Positions 23,392 through 37,205 of a DNA stretch of 64,000 bases are shown here, piece after piece. The notes under the pieces are model-generated. The model was not told where the DNA came from. It was given only the letters and a program-made list of their open reading frames with translations, and made no database searches. Numbering within the stretch: the stretch's first letter is position 1; each line of letters begins with the position of its first letter. The DNA comes from Desarmillaria ectypa (Eukaryota > Basidiomycota > Agaricomycetes > Agaricales > Physalacriaceae). The stretch lies in NCBI GenBank assembly GCA_030407005.1, contig JAUDYN010000014.1, forward strand, positions 248,001 to 312,000, in the 5' to 3' direction. Position numbers and translations under genes: made by a program.

Positions 23392-25585
23392 ATGTATATT
23401 CTTCTCTTGGGCCTTATTTTGTCATTCCGCTCGGTTAAATCTCTTCAAGTTTTTGGATCCTCTGGCGATCTTCATGTCGTCAACAAGAACATCGCGCCCG
23501 ACGGTGTCACACGTCCGTGAGGAATTAAATGCCTCCTTCTCCCCGAAATCGTTCTCATTCACGTTTATTACAGGACTGTACTTGCAGGTGGGGAATTCCC
23601 AGGTCCCCTGATCAGCGGGAACAAGGTAGGGCACTCCTGATCCATCGGAATAGGCTCTCACATCCTCGACAGGGAGATCAGTTCCACATCAATGTAATCA
23701 ACGATTTGACCGATGCAAGTATGGGTGTCGGCACCAGCATCGTAAGTTGCTAACGTTATCTTGAATATATTCATCTCATTTCCTGTAGCACTGGCACGGT
23801 ATATTTCAGCATGGAACGAACTACGAGGACGGAGTTAGTTCCGTGACGCAGTGCCCCATCACACCCGGCCATTCATTCCAATACGATTTCAGCGTCCCGC
23901 AACAAGCCGGAACGTTTTGGTATCACTCTCATATCGGAGTTCAGTACTGTGAAGGCCTCAGGGGCCCGCTGGTCGTGTATGACGGTCCAAATGGTACATA
24001 TGATCCTCACCGCTCTTTATACGATGTGGATGATGGCAGGTCTATTTTTCCTCCCATGATAAATTTAGTATTGACAGAAGTTTCAGAAACAACTATAGTT
24101 ACTCTGGCAGACTGGTAAGTTTTCTATGTTATTCCCATAGAGCTCCTTGTTCAGGCCCGTTCAGGTACCATAACACCGCTAGGCAGGTAGCCGACACTTT
24201 GCTCCCTCCCTTCGCAAATTCTACTTTGATCAATGGAATGGGTCGATTCTTTGAGGACGTCAGTGCAGCTGTCTATTTTTGAACTGTCAGAACTTGCTAA
24301 TAAGCTATACTCACAGCCCACAGCTCCCCTCGCCGTGATCACCGTCTCTCCTAACAAGCGCTATCGATTCCGAGTCATCTCCATCTCTTGTGACCCCAAT
24401 TTTACCTTTTCAATCGACGGACATAACCTCACTATCATCGAGGTTGACGGCGTCAATACACAGCCGCTGACGGTCAACTCAATTCAGATACTGGCCGCCC
24501 AGAGGTATTCAGTCATCTTGGAGACAATTCAGCCGATAGATAACTATTGGATCCGCTCCGAGCCCAACGAAGCTGGTCCTCAAGGATTTGATGGCGGTAT
24601 TAATTCGGCGATTCTTCGTTACGAAGGCGCTCCAGAGGCGGAGCCCACGACTCTCATACAATCAAACATCATCCCACTTCGCGAAGTCGATCTGCACCCA
24701 CTGGAATCCCCCGGCGCACCGGGAAGACCTGTTCCTAATGGCGCAGATCTCGTCCTTAATTTCACCCTCGGATTTGATGGTGGGCTCTTTTTCATGAACG
24801 GCGTGCGATTCATACCTCCGAGCGTTCCTGTGCTGCTCCAAATCCTTAGCGGCGCTCAGCGTGCACAGGATCTGCTTCCTCAGGGAAGCGTATTTGGTTT
24901 ACCGCTGGGAAAGGTCATCGAAATCAACTTCTTTGGGCACGACGCACTGGGAGATCCCGTAAGTATTTCTCGTTTTTTGGTTTACCTATGCGTGCTCATG
25001 CTCACCTAGCACCCCTTCCACCTTCACGGAGTGAGCATATTTTGAACCGTTGATAAGTCTTAACAAGAGTTGTAGCATACTTTCGATGTAGTGAAGGGCG
25101 CCGACAGCGATGTGTACAATTTCGTTGATCCGGTTCGTATGATAAGTTCACTGATTAACACATGGTGCTAATTGATGTGTCCGGCATGCTGTAGGTCCGT
25201 CGAGACACAACTTCGGTGGTCCAGGGTAGAACCACGACCATTCGATTCACCACAGACAATACCGGACCTTGGTTTTTGCACTGGTACGTTACACTATGTG
25301 TATCGCTTGAACACGAATTGATAATTTAAATGCTAGCCATATCGATTTTCATCTTGATGCGTGAGTGTTCTGTACAGATAACCTTTGTCTTGACTGACAT
25401 TCGTATAGCGGTCTCGCCGTTATTTTGGCTGAAGGGATTGAGGACGTTAGCAGCGCGATCGATCCAGTATCTGGTGAGTTGTGGCAGAATTTAGAGTTGC
25501 CTGACTCCTCGACTGACTCCTCATTCCTCTAGCTTGGGACGGTTTGTGTCCCATCTACAACAGCACTTTTCTAGATCAACATTAA
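23392..25585 (+). CDS. Laccase (multicopper oxidase)
   Basis: A secreted phenol oxidase (benzenediol:oxygen oxidoreductase). The signal peptide is [17 protein letters not shown]. The four copper signatures are complete after splicing: [41 protein letters not shown] joined to HTFDVV across an intron, and [14 protein letters not shown] with the type-1 Cys. The axial position 10 residues after that Cys is Leu, as in high-potential laccases. Domain 2 reads [20 protein letters not shown] and [17 protein letters not shown]. About ten introns split the gene, one between the two halves of the third copper loop. The C-terminus [12 protein letters not shown] ends at TAA 25583-25585. Likely roles are lignin or aromatic oxidation, or pigment and development. 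The carboxylesterase downstream is convergent. Confidence 0.93.
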
Positions 25586-25826
25586 TATTATAACTTCCGG
25601 TAATTTGGTTTAAAGTATATCACCTCTTTCCGATAACTATACCCCCCTCTCTGACTGACACATTCATATTATTTATATTTAATGGACTTTACGTCTTTTA
25701 CATGTTCATTCTGGCCACGGATTATATCCTTGTTAAATTTTTCGCATGTTAAATGTTTGGACTACTACCAATAGCACTTTGTACTTGCATGATTCTCAAA
25801 AATGAATACGTGGTAAGACATCCAAA

Positions 25827-28136
25827 TCAGTGATGAAACACATCAGCCTTAGAATTGATATATCTGATTTGTTCGCGTCGATAGTCATCTGCGACGACGG
25901 TTGTGTTGTCGCACTTGAACTGCAATAAAACCTATTCAGGGAGACAGGTCAGCTCAGTTGATATTTTATCTCAAATGAGGTGCACTTCGCTAGTTGGCGT
26001 ATACTGTGGCCAGATTGGACCTAAGCGGGACACCGTATGGACAGGTGAAACAAGAGAAAGAAAGAAATAGCACGAACGAGCATGACCAAGCCCATCGTTG
26101 GGATCCAAAGACGTTGCAAAGGAGATCCAATAATCAAGCATAGTTTCGCTCAGGGTCCAATCAGCGGCCGAAGCGTCGTCCATATATTCCTCCCAAATGC
26201 CTAAACCCCCAAATATGAAAGGAAGCTCCGAAGCATGCGGCACTTGAACGACCCGTCAACACGCAGCTCAGCATTCCAAGAAATACGGACAACAAACCTC
26301 CAGCGTGCGGCGGAAAGATAGGCAAACTGCAAGAAAACAGATACCCGAAAGTTTTAACGCTTTTCTTCGCTGCGTGCTGCATGATCATACGTCGTTGACT
26401 ATCGAACATCAAGTCCCCATCTATTCAGTGTGATGATATTAGTTCAGAGGGAAATACATCGAAGGAGGAATCGAACTTATTGCGGCCATCCTTTTGTAGC
26501 CTGGTGGAAAGCCGAACGTCTCTTTCCCGGTCCCATATGGTGATCCCAGACAAGGGTCATCAGGATACAGCATCATCAGGTCATCCATGACAGCAGATGA
26601 TATCGTAGGCGGGCCATATGCCTCATTGATAATATTCCTGATCCTATCCTCGGAAAGATCATGACGGGACGGAACGAATTCAGTACCTAGGATTAGATCA
26701 TTGTTCATGTATTCATTGAAAGGGGCCGCGTAGTACCTGCCTTCATCTAAATTAGTGCCAGCGATAAAAGGAAGGTGAATGTTGCTGAACAGTCGGCTTG
26801 GGAGATCGGGCACCAGTCCCCCTTCGCCGTCGACGTTCGGAGAAAACCAGAACTCCTCGCTTGCTTTGGGATCCTCGTATACTTTGCGCAATCCTTCCAT
26901 AATAGCCGACGTATTGGCCTTTCGTAGACAATTCATTGAGAACGAGGTGCCGACCCACGAGCTGCATCCAGGGACAGAAGAAACGAATGTGTTCCAAGCC
27001 TTTTCGTTACGCTCTGGAGCGAAGAAGGGAAGAGCGGCTGCTGCTCCTGATTGAATAATCTAATGTGTCTTTAGCCATGAAAATTTCAGCAGCAGTGAGA
27101 ACGGCTTCGTACCGCTGCAGCTGCCAATTTCGATATATGTGGTTGTAAGAGAAGAACAGACGTCATAACTCCCCCCGCGCTCTGCCCAAGGATGGTTACC
27201 TAGTAGAGGCCGACCTCTATCAGATATTATAGATGGGGAACTAAAATCTTTACCTTTTCGTTGTTCCCACCAAAAAGCGCAATATTTTTGTTGACCCATT
27301 CAAGCGCCATTATCTGATCCTTAATTCCGAGATTCAAATACCTTCTTGAAGCAGCCTCGCTACCTTGCGGGAACCCTAGAGGTCCGAGGCGATAGTTGAA
27401 GTTTACATAAATGATAGGCGTCCCCTAGAATTGTGACGTTCACAAGCGATGATGCTTGATTGATAAAACCGTCATACCCTGGTGATACTTCTGGCGACGA
27501 TAGCACTCCCGTTGTAGAAGGATGATGCACCTGTACTGAAGCCACCACCGTACGTCCTTTACCGAATTATCTAGTTAGAAAGATTCCAGAGGACAAAGAG
27601 GTCCTAGGTACCAGAACAGCACAGGTAGAGACGCGTTCTCGGGAAGGGCAGCAGGACGAAGAATGTTAACAGTCAGGCAGTCTTCAGACACCGTATGCTC
27701 TGCAATACCCTGGAAAAAGTGAAACTAGGGGTCCTTGTTCCGGTCTGCTTGTACTGCATTCTGAGACTCACAGGTTGTATACATGAGTATCCATATTCGC
27801 TTGCGTCAAAGACACTGTTCTTTATCTGGGTATCTGTCTTCGCAACCGGAGCCTTCAGTCGCAAGGGGCCGACTGGTGGCTCTGCGTATGGTATACCTAA
27901 TATTGAGTGTCGATGCTGATTAGTACCTCATTTGGGAGAAACTTTTCACAGCCAAAGGTAACCCCGCAATTAGATTATTTGGACGCACCTCCAAAGAACT
28001 CTTGATAAGTTCCATCAAAAAGGATCTTCCTTCCAATGAATGTAGAGCCAGAAAGCTGGACTTCAGGAGCTGAGTGAACTTGAAATGGCGAGAGAAACTG
28101 TAAAGCGAAAGCAGACAGTTGGTCTAGTCGACGCAT
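25827..28136 (-). CDS. Type-B carboxylesterase/lipase
   Basis: An alpha/beta-hydrolase of the carboxylesterase type B family. After the N-terminus (MRRLDQLSAFALQFL) the exons give SGSTFIGRKILFDGTYQEFF, IPYAEPPVGPLRLKAP, SEDCLTVNILRP, the oxyanion-hole motif TYGGGFSTG, YVNFNYRLGPLGFPQ, the nucleophile elbow TILGQSAGG (GQSAG in place of the common GESAG), the acid-residue region TNLDEGTEF and the His region PHASELPFIFGGLG. The tail reads VLLQFKCDNTTVVADDYRRE and ends at 25827. About ten introns are needed, one with an apparent GC donor at 26687-26740. The frame is kept throughout. It may act on plant-polymer or lipid esters; a cleavable signal peptide is not obvious. Confidence 0.82.
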
Positions 28137-28341
28137 ATCTTAATGAATAGGAGGAATTCAAGAGTTCGAGTCCACACAAAGTCCACGCATCATAAACAAG
28201 ACACACGTGACTGGTTTGCATTGTCAGTCTTCATTCTTTGCCCAGACCGTTTGGTCCTAATTCAGAACGTTAAAATCTAACTGGTCCAAATTATGAATGG
28301 CAAGAATTAAAGAGATTGACATGACATCAGAAATGCAAACA
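28137..28341. other. Spacer between esterase and tRNA
   Basis: Promoter region of the minus-strand esterase; no other feature seen. Confidence 0.4.
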
Positions 28342-28421
28342 TGGACACTGTGGGAATTGAACCCACGACCTCACGCAATGACATTGCGAAGCGTGCGCGC
28401 TACCAACTGTGCCAAGAGCCC
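28342..28421 (-). tRNA. tRNA-Ala(CGC)-like gene with a 7-nt insertion in the anticodon loop
   Basis: On the minus strand the sequence folds as a cloverleaf: acceptor GGGCTCT against AGTGTCC with a U-U mismatch at pair 5:68, T arm GTGGGTTCAATTCCCAC and discriminator A. It is nearly identical to the tRNA-Ala(CGC) at 33410-33481, but the anticodon loop carries 7 extra bases just after the anticodon CGC and its 3' A. That is the canonical 37/38 intron position. The insertion creates the palindrome CGCAATGTCATTGCG, which pairs the anticodon with the 3' side. It is either a tRNA gene with a very short intron or a tRNA pseudogene. Confidence 0.6.
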
Positions 28422-28591
28422 TATGGAGGCGCGTTCAATTAGTAATGGTAGATATTTATTGGATTGAAACAGGATCAATCCCTTTTAGAATCCGTTACCC
28501 ACTCCAGGTTGTGCAATGTCAAGGTATCAAAATTCAGGGGTAAATAAGAGTACATTCGTGAGGCAGACAAAAAGGGAAACAATCACGTCCT

Positions 28592-30821
<2,230 letters not shown>

Positions 30822-31230
30822 TTTGAGAGGACCTTTTTTAAAACGCGATCGCGCTGGCCTTTATATCCTGTCCACATAAATCATTTACCGATATCAAAGA
30901 AAGAGTATTGACACGCCCTCCGAGAATACTCCGTAGGGGTAGATGACGCTGCGAAAAGGTAAAGGAGATTTGCCGGATGCTCGGGAAAAGACAACAGTTC
31001 GCATACAGATCCTATTGAGATTCACCCCTGAATAGCTTCGTTTCCATCCCGTCATCTTAGTATCAACCAGATGAAGAAAGGCTTTTGATGAAGATGCAGG
31101 GGTCGTGTTATTCTAGCGGAGAATTGTCGGCGAGCACGTGATTGGGCACCCCTTCCCTGTCTAAATTTGGTCCAGATTTTCTCAAACACTGGGCTTACAA
31201 GAACCCGTAGTCAAGATTGCCCTCGCAACA

Positions 31231-32562
31231 ATGACCCCACCATCGAGACAAGGCGTTGCGATCTTCGGTGCCGGTATCTTCGCAACTGAAGGTAAGTTCG
31301 TATCTTCAGATATCTAAGCGATCGTTTACAATATCACATCCGATATTTCACCTTTCCCCGCATGCAGCATACATACCGGCCCTCGCGGCTCTGGGAGAGG
31401 CTGCGCCCACACTTAAAGCCGTGTACTCGCGCTCCGCTAAGAGTGCCGAGAGTCTCTCGAATGCCGCTATTAAAGCCTTGAACATTCCTGCGCCGGATGT
31501 CTACCACGATGGCGCAAACGGTGGAGGGGTTGACGCCATCTTGGCGCGGAAGGACATATCGTCGGTTCTTATCGTCCTTCCCATTCCTTTGCAGCCATCA
31601 GTGATCCTCAAGGCCCTGAAAGCAGGGAAACACGTCTTGAGCGAGAAACCAGTTGCCCCTGATGTCGCCAGCGGGATTGCTCTGATCGAACAATATCGGT
31701 CCGAGTTCCAGGGGAAGGGTCTCGTGTGGCGGGTCGCGGAGAATTTCGAAGTGGAGCCGGGGATCCAGGAGGTGGGGAAACTTATTAGAAAAGGGGCGAT
31801 TGGTAAGGTCATAGGGTTCAAAGCTTGTGTATTGAATTACGTGGGCAAGGATTCCAAGTATTACAAGACGCCGTGGAGAACTGTGCCTGAGGTACGCCGG
31901 TCTTTCATTGCTTTTCTGCCTTCTGACAAATGGCTCGTAGTATCAAGGAGGCTTCCTAGTGCGTGCTTTTCTTCCGTGTTTCACGAGTTCTAATATCCCC
32001 GTCTAACAGTTGGATGGTGGAGTCGTAAGCATATTAACCTACTATCTCCAGAGAAGGCGGATACTCACACTCGACGTGTTAGCATACTATCGCCGCGTTG
32101 CGCGTTCTGCTTCCTCAACCCATTACACACCTTTCGAGTTTTGCTTCGCTTAACAAGGACTATCTTGCTCCTCATGACACGATCCATGCCATCGCGAAGG
32201 CCTCGAAGCATTATAACGGCACTATTGAGATGACTTTTGCCTTCCCAATAACGTCCAAGCCAGTTTCGGCAAAGGATACATTTGTCATTACAGGGACAGA
32301 AGGATATGCGGCGATTTCTATAGAGGGGGGATTTGTCAAAGCCGTTCTCACTACGGAGAAGAAGGAAACGCTTGTCGATGAGAGAATGAGGGGCGTTGAG
32401 GTTGAGTTAGGTAGCTTCTTCGACGCGACAGACGGTAAGGAAGGGGTTGAGTCATTTGGGAACCCGGTAGGAGCTCTGAAGGATGTCGCATTTATCGAGG
32501 CTGCCTTGACGAGTAGCGGCGCATTGGTCGATCTGGATCTGTTGGTCCCTGGCTTGGAATGA
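31231..32562 (+). CDS. Gfo/Idh/MocA-family oxidoreductase
   Basis: An NAD(P)-dependent dehydrogenase of the glucose-fructose oxidoreductase family; substrates in this family are sugars, inositols or related polyols. The Rossmann motif is VAIFGAGIFATE, joined to AYIPALAALGEAAPTLKAVY. The EKP motif is HVLSEKPVAPDV. The C-terminal domain carries TIAALRVLLPQPITHLSSF, MTFAFPITSKPVS and VITGTEGY, and ends VDLDLLVPGLE at 32562. Two micro-exons of 18 nt (31941-31958, YQGGFL) and 15 nt (32010-32024, LDGGV) are required to restore the conserved GGFLLDGGVH block. The ATG at 31231 is the first in frame. It may share a divergent promoter with the GH1 gene. Confidence 0.85.
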
Positions 32563-33409
32563 AGAACATGGAAGTAGTATATGCGCTAGCCATTTGGAGC
32601 GTACGAATGGTGATTCTCTATGTAAATTTCGGAAAATCAGAACGCATGATTCCACTTTTTGCGATGTTACTCCGCTGGCAGCTTCTAGTGATCGGACCAG
32701 AGGTACATCGTGTGAAGGACCACCAATCAAACCATACATAATTAAACGTGAAGTAAAGAAGTTCGAAGGGGCGTTTCGTAGGAACCGATGGTCGCAGAAG
32801 GATGTATAACTCAAATAGTGAAATGGAACGGTAGAGTGAAGCAAGCAAACCAGTTTGCTGACTGCTTGAAAGAAGCAATTCTCCTTTGCTGCAATCACGC
32901 AGCAGTAACAAGAGAACTATAAGGCAGGGCTGCAGTTAATCCGATTGGGGGTGGATGGTGAGGCAAGGGTGAGGAGCATTGTTGAAAGGCCTTGTTCTGT
33001 TCCGGTTTATTTCGCTGGTGGTCGGAACCGTGGAATGTGGCACCAAGCCAAGTGGTTACGGCGACAGATTCGAATCTTGATGTACATTCATCTATTTAGG
33101 TTCAAATCCTGCCGGTGTCAAAGTAGTAATAGTTATTGGGGAATTAGGGGTTATTTACAGTTTTTTTGGCCGACCGGTGACATGGTAACTTACTTATCAC
33201 CGTGGAGCTTTGCGGCTGGCAGTATCACAAAGCACTAAGACCGACTCCTTTATATATGAGCATTGACGCTTGAAGTACTGAGCATCAACCTTCGGTCCCA
33301 TTTAACATATAAAGCCTCTGGACAATGCAAGTAAGCTCGACCAACTACCGGGCAGATGTTTCCAACACCGCCCGACGTCAGAAACTCTAAAAAAAAGCAC
33401 TTAAATGCG
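32563..33409. other. Intergenic DNA, no gene recognised
   Basis: About 0.85 kb with only short, mutually overlapping ORFs that lack domains. Confidence 0.5.
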
Positions 33410-33481
33410 TGGACACTGTGGGATTTGAACCCACGACCTCACGCATGCGAAGCGTGCGCGCTACCACTGTGCCAAGCGCCC
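33410..33481 (-). tRNA. tRNA-Ala (anticodon CGC)
   Basis: A 72-nt cloverleaf on the minus strand. The acceptor stem GGGCGCT pairs with AGTGTCC, the anticodon stem-loop is CACGCTTCGCATGCGTG with anticodon CGC, the T arm is GTGGGTTCAAATCCCAC and the discriminator is A. The B-box-like GGTTCAAATCC is present. There is no intron, in contrast to the related gene at 28342-28421. Confidence 0.88.
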
Positions 33482-33737
33482 AATTAACTTGACGGGCCCA
33501 AGGGTCTCCCCCGATCAGGGATGAATGTCATCTGTAAGAGACGGATAATCAGTCAAGAAATCATTTTACATCCCCATCTCCCTGAGAAATGCCAGTCATA
33601 GGTCGTTAGTAAATGACCTTGTCTCGAACCCGCTGCTATTAAGAAAGTTTGCCATCATTTGCATTTCTGTACTGCTGTTCGTTTCCCGAATGTAACTTAT
33701 TGTGATGATGTTTTTTTCCCCTCTGTACCCGCATTAA

Positions 33738-35169
33738 ATGTTTCTCGCTCCTCTCTGTGATACCTTCATTCGTTCAGATATCGGGCCGCTTTCCAAATTT
33801 TATGCGTACCATCACGGAGGTTTGGATCCTCACCTCTGCAAACGACCTGCCATCCAGAATATTACTTTCGACACCAACAATCCCTGGCTTGATGATTTCA
33901 CTCAAGTCCTTCATACGGCATCCATCAGCGTGGCCAATCCTTGCTTCGGACGACTCATCCTCCAAATACACTCGAGAACCAGATTACTACGTGCTCAAGC
34001 GCTGCATGATGACCATGTTCAAAAATTCCGTCAATTCTCCTCTTGTAAAGGACGCCTTTGTGGCTGCGAATGGCGTCAAGTGAACTTGTCAACTTCTGCG
34101 TCGTCTATCCTCTCGAAAGCTGGTGCTTTAGATGACGATGGATGACTTTGAGACGTCAAAAGGCATCCTCTCGCTTTGTGCGTCCTATCTTTCTGGGGCA
34201 TTCACGGATCAATTCACATGGGTAGGAGAGGCTCTTCAGGCCCATCTGCTCTTATCCATAATGAAATTTCAACTGTACTTTATACCCGCGGAGGGGGGCA
34301 TACAACTGATCGTACGAAGCGTAACACGCTCAATGATGTGCTAGTACATCTCTTGAACAAGGTTAATTTCTGGACATTCGGGCTAAGCCACTAGGGCTAT
34401 GCGTGAGGTTGAATGGCACCCATTGTTAATGGAGAAGGGCATTGAGAAGGATGCGCCCAAACTTTGGGAAGCGTGGGCAAGGTTGAAGAATGCACTGGGC
34501 ACTCTTATGGAGATGAGAAAGCATTATCTTTGGAAGGACAAAGCGGAGTGCATGAACACAAAGGTGCGTTATTGTCATGAGGCTTTAAGCTTTAAGTCTA
34601 GACCGTCTGAGAATGATTTCAGTGCACTCTGCCTGCGCAAGTAACCCCTGAAGCGTTACTTCCTCTTCTCAAGAAGTGCGTAGGTTGCTGTTATGTATTT
34701 TACTGTTCTAGACTGTTCCAGAAAGAGGCATGGAATAGCGAGCATCGAGAGATTTTCACGCAGATAGGGAAGAATCGGAGAAGTAAGGCTACATCCTTCA
34801 AGCTAAACTCAGTACCCATCATGTTTTTCTCAATAGAAGGGACACCCACTGCCTACGAACCAACGAAATGGCACCTTCCTCTCGTACCTTGTGACGTGCG
34901 ATATGAAGAAGAATCCTGATTATATCAAAACTCTAAGGAAAGAGTGTAGGTAATCGCATCCGGCCGATAATCTCCCCCCTGTAGTCGCCGTCAACTATCT
35001 TGTCGTGCCTAGGACGTTTAGCGCGTTTTCGGAATTGGTGTATCGGAAAAAGCCCCATTGGGATCAACACGTTGCAGACGAGAGAGCGGGGAAGGGACAG
35101 CTTGTTTTTCTATCGGCTCCCCATGCACCAGACGCTTCGCATGAGCTGAAGCTCATACGCGGCATTTGA
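33738..35169 (+). CDS. MYND-type zinc-finger protein, possibly degenerate
   Basis: This belongs to a large mushroom family with a helical N-terminal region and a C-terminal MYND finger. Recognisable blocks are LVKDAFVAANGVK near 34040, LCASYLSGAFTDQFTWVGEAL near 34175, DAPKLWEAWARLKNALG near 34455 and AECMNTK joined by an intron to CTLPAQVTPEALPLLK. The finger reads KKCVGCCYVFYCS, then FQKEAWNSEHREIF. Two positions that are normally Cys (the C of YCSxxCQ and the last C after HR) are Leu/Phe and Phe, so zinc binding may be incomplete. The end (VNYLVVPRTFSAFSELVY, then ASHELKLIRGI) matches the family and stops at 35167-35169. The exon structure before 34390 is not resolved, so the start is approximate and frame breaks are possible. 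Confidence 0.5.
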
Positions 35170-35256
35170 AGGACATCACGAATGGTACATTATTCAATTC
35201 GCCACTGACCGTATCTATATTTATAAAAGTTGTTTACTAAGGGACCATGATAACTA

Positions 35257-36559
35257 TCATGTCGTAAGGCCTTTCACCGTCGCCTCCATATACGCTTTGG
35301 GATCATCCCAATGAACCTAGACATGAATATTAATACCACAATCCGGAACGAAATAATAGAAAAAGTCGACGTACGAAATGATTTGCTCCTGGGATCTCGA
35401 TAAAGCGGATAGGCCGCTTCGGAGCGAGGCGTTCGTTCCTAAAGAATCCCCACACACAGTACCAGTTGGTCGCAGTACAAAATTGATGAACGATTTCCAG
35501 CTTTGGAAGAATCTTCTTGATCGCCTCTTCGTCGTATAACGCAGTCTCGGTCTGTTTCCTGATAGTAGGCTGCATCGGAGGGAAATACCTGATTCGACGG
35601 ACGCTAACAAGTTATAACTCGGGGGAGGAAATGGAGACATACATGGGAAACTCCATCCTTCCGGCTGCCTCGCCGTCGAAAGTAACCTTCATGTCATCTG
35701 GCGTCATGTTCTCGATTGACGGACATGTACCACGTTTCCTGAAGTCAAGTCCGCTCGGGGAACGTGATGCAAGATCCGGATGGTCGTAGTACGTGCTGAC
35801 CCAGTATCCAAAGTTGGCAAAGATTGCTTCAGCTGTCTTGAGCTCGGGATCAGTGAACGGGTTGTATCCTTCCGGTGGCTGATCGTATCCGAAAGCGAGA
35901 TGGGGTGGGTCTGATGGAAAATGAGGGGGATTGAAAGTCTGGGTAGAAGAGAAGAACTAGCCGTAAAAGATCATCTGTCGGAAGTATGGCTCTAATGCGT
36001 CGTATGTCTCTTTGGGTATAATCTCCGGATGGGCGAGAATGGCAAGTGGACTTGAACGCAATCAGCGTAAATATCATGGCAAAACTTAAAAGCGGATATA
36101 CGTCGTAGTCCCAAGACTCCATCCAATAGTAGCCAATCCTCCGGACTTGCCGTCGGCGCCGATCTTGGGAATATCGTTAGTCTTAATAAACCAAGCCAAA
36201 AAGTACGCCGATTCGGATCCTAGGCGCTGTAAAAACTCTGTCTTCCCCCCCCTCAGCTCCGCAAGTTCCTCGTCGGCATACTTCGTTGAGCCGGCATAGT
36301 CACGTCGGTTCACAATGACAAGACGCAGATTATTTTCCGCTGCCATAGGGAGGAGCCTGTGAAAGGTATCTAAACGGACTCAGGGATGAGATATACGCGA
36401 CATCGAGTATCAGAAGAAAAACTTACGGCCCGTGAAGGCACTACCGTGAAAGATGACTACAGTTGTGTAGTCAGCAGAACCTGCAACTGGCCCGCTGTCG
36501 GTGAAGAAGAGCACTGTGCCATTGCCGTCCACGGGACCAACACCAGTTGTATACGACAT
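35257..36559 (-). CDS. Alpha/beta hydrolase
   Basis: A single-domain hydrolase. From MSYTTGVGPVDGNGTVLFF it runs through TVVIFHGSAFTG (oxyanion region), LRLVIVNRRDYAGSTKY, the nucleophile elbow TIGWSLG, the lid-like segment FNPPHFPSDPPHLAFGYDQP, and the catalytic His region EIPGANHF joined to VHWDDPKAYMEATVKGLTT at the stop. About five introns are needed and the joins hold. The start at 36559 is chosen because family members begin with MSY-type sequence just before the first strand; the frame is open upstream to 36661. The reaction is unknown (ester or epoxide hydrolysis is possible). Confidence 0.75.
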
Positions 36560-36661
36560 AGAGAAAAAGGGAAGAGAGTTGTGACGGTAACCCATCAGCG
36601 TCGTCGACTGAAATACATATAACCAAGTACAGAAGCCAGGAACTACATAGAGTCCAAACAA

Positions 36662-37205
36662 AGCCTATTGGTATTGATTACCTGGATAAGACTTGGCCTG
36701 GCTAAAAAATTTTTACTTCTTTGCGTTACCTTGGAAGGCGAATATGTTCGAATCAGATCGACGAAAGGAGCTAGTCTTTTCTAGACAGTCTTGTGGTTCA
36801 ATTCATCGTATATCAGGGAAGGAGCGCGCGATAAAGTAAGAGTCTAGTCTCTCCAAAACGTGGAACAGAAAAAACAAAGATTGCCCTGGAGCTGAGTTTA
36901 AACTCCGCTTCCTTTCGGGAGGAATAGCCGGTTCCCAACAAACAATGGTAGAGCGGTCTGCGCTTCGAGTATACAGCTTCAGCGGTGGCAAAATCCTCAG
37001 CAGACGATTAAATTTCGGTCCTCGAATCCAGTGAAGGGAAGGGAAGGACACGTAGCCAACTGCACGCGATCCTGATACAAATTCTCACGCAATATTCCAG
37101 GAGATCTCCAGAGAAACAAATTGTAATTTGCAGATCTACAATATCTCAAAAAGTCCTGGGCTATTGTCGCATCATGTTGCGCGCCCTTTCCTCCTCACAT
37201 TCGCT
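36662..37205. other. Intergenic DNA between divergent genes
   Basis: This is the upstream region shared by the minus-strand hydrolase and the plus-strand membrane-protein gene. A minus-strand ORF at 36803-37051 has no domain. Confidence 0.45.
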
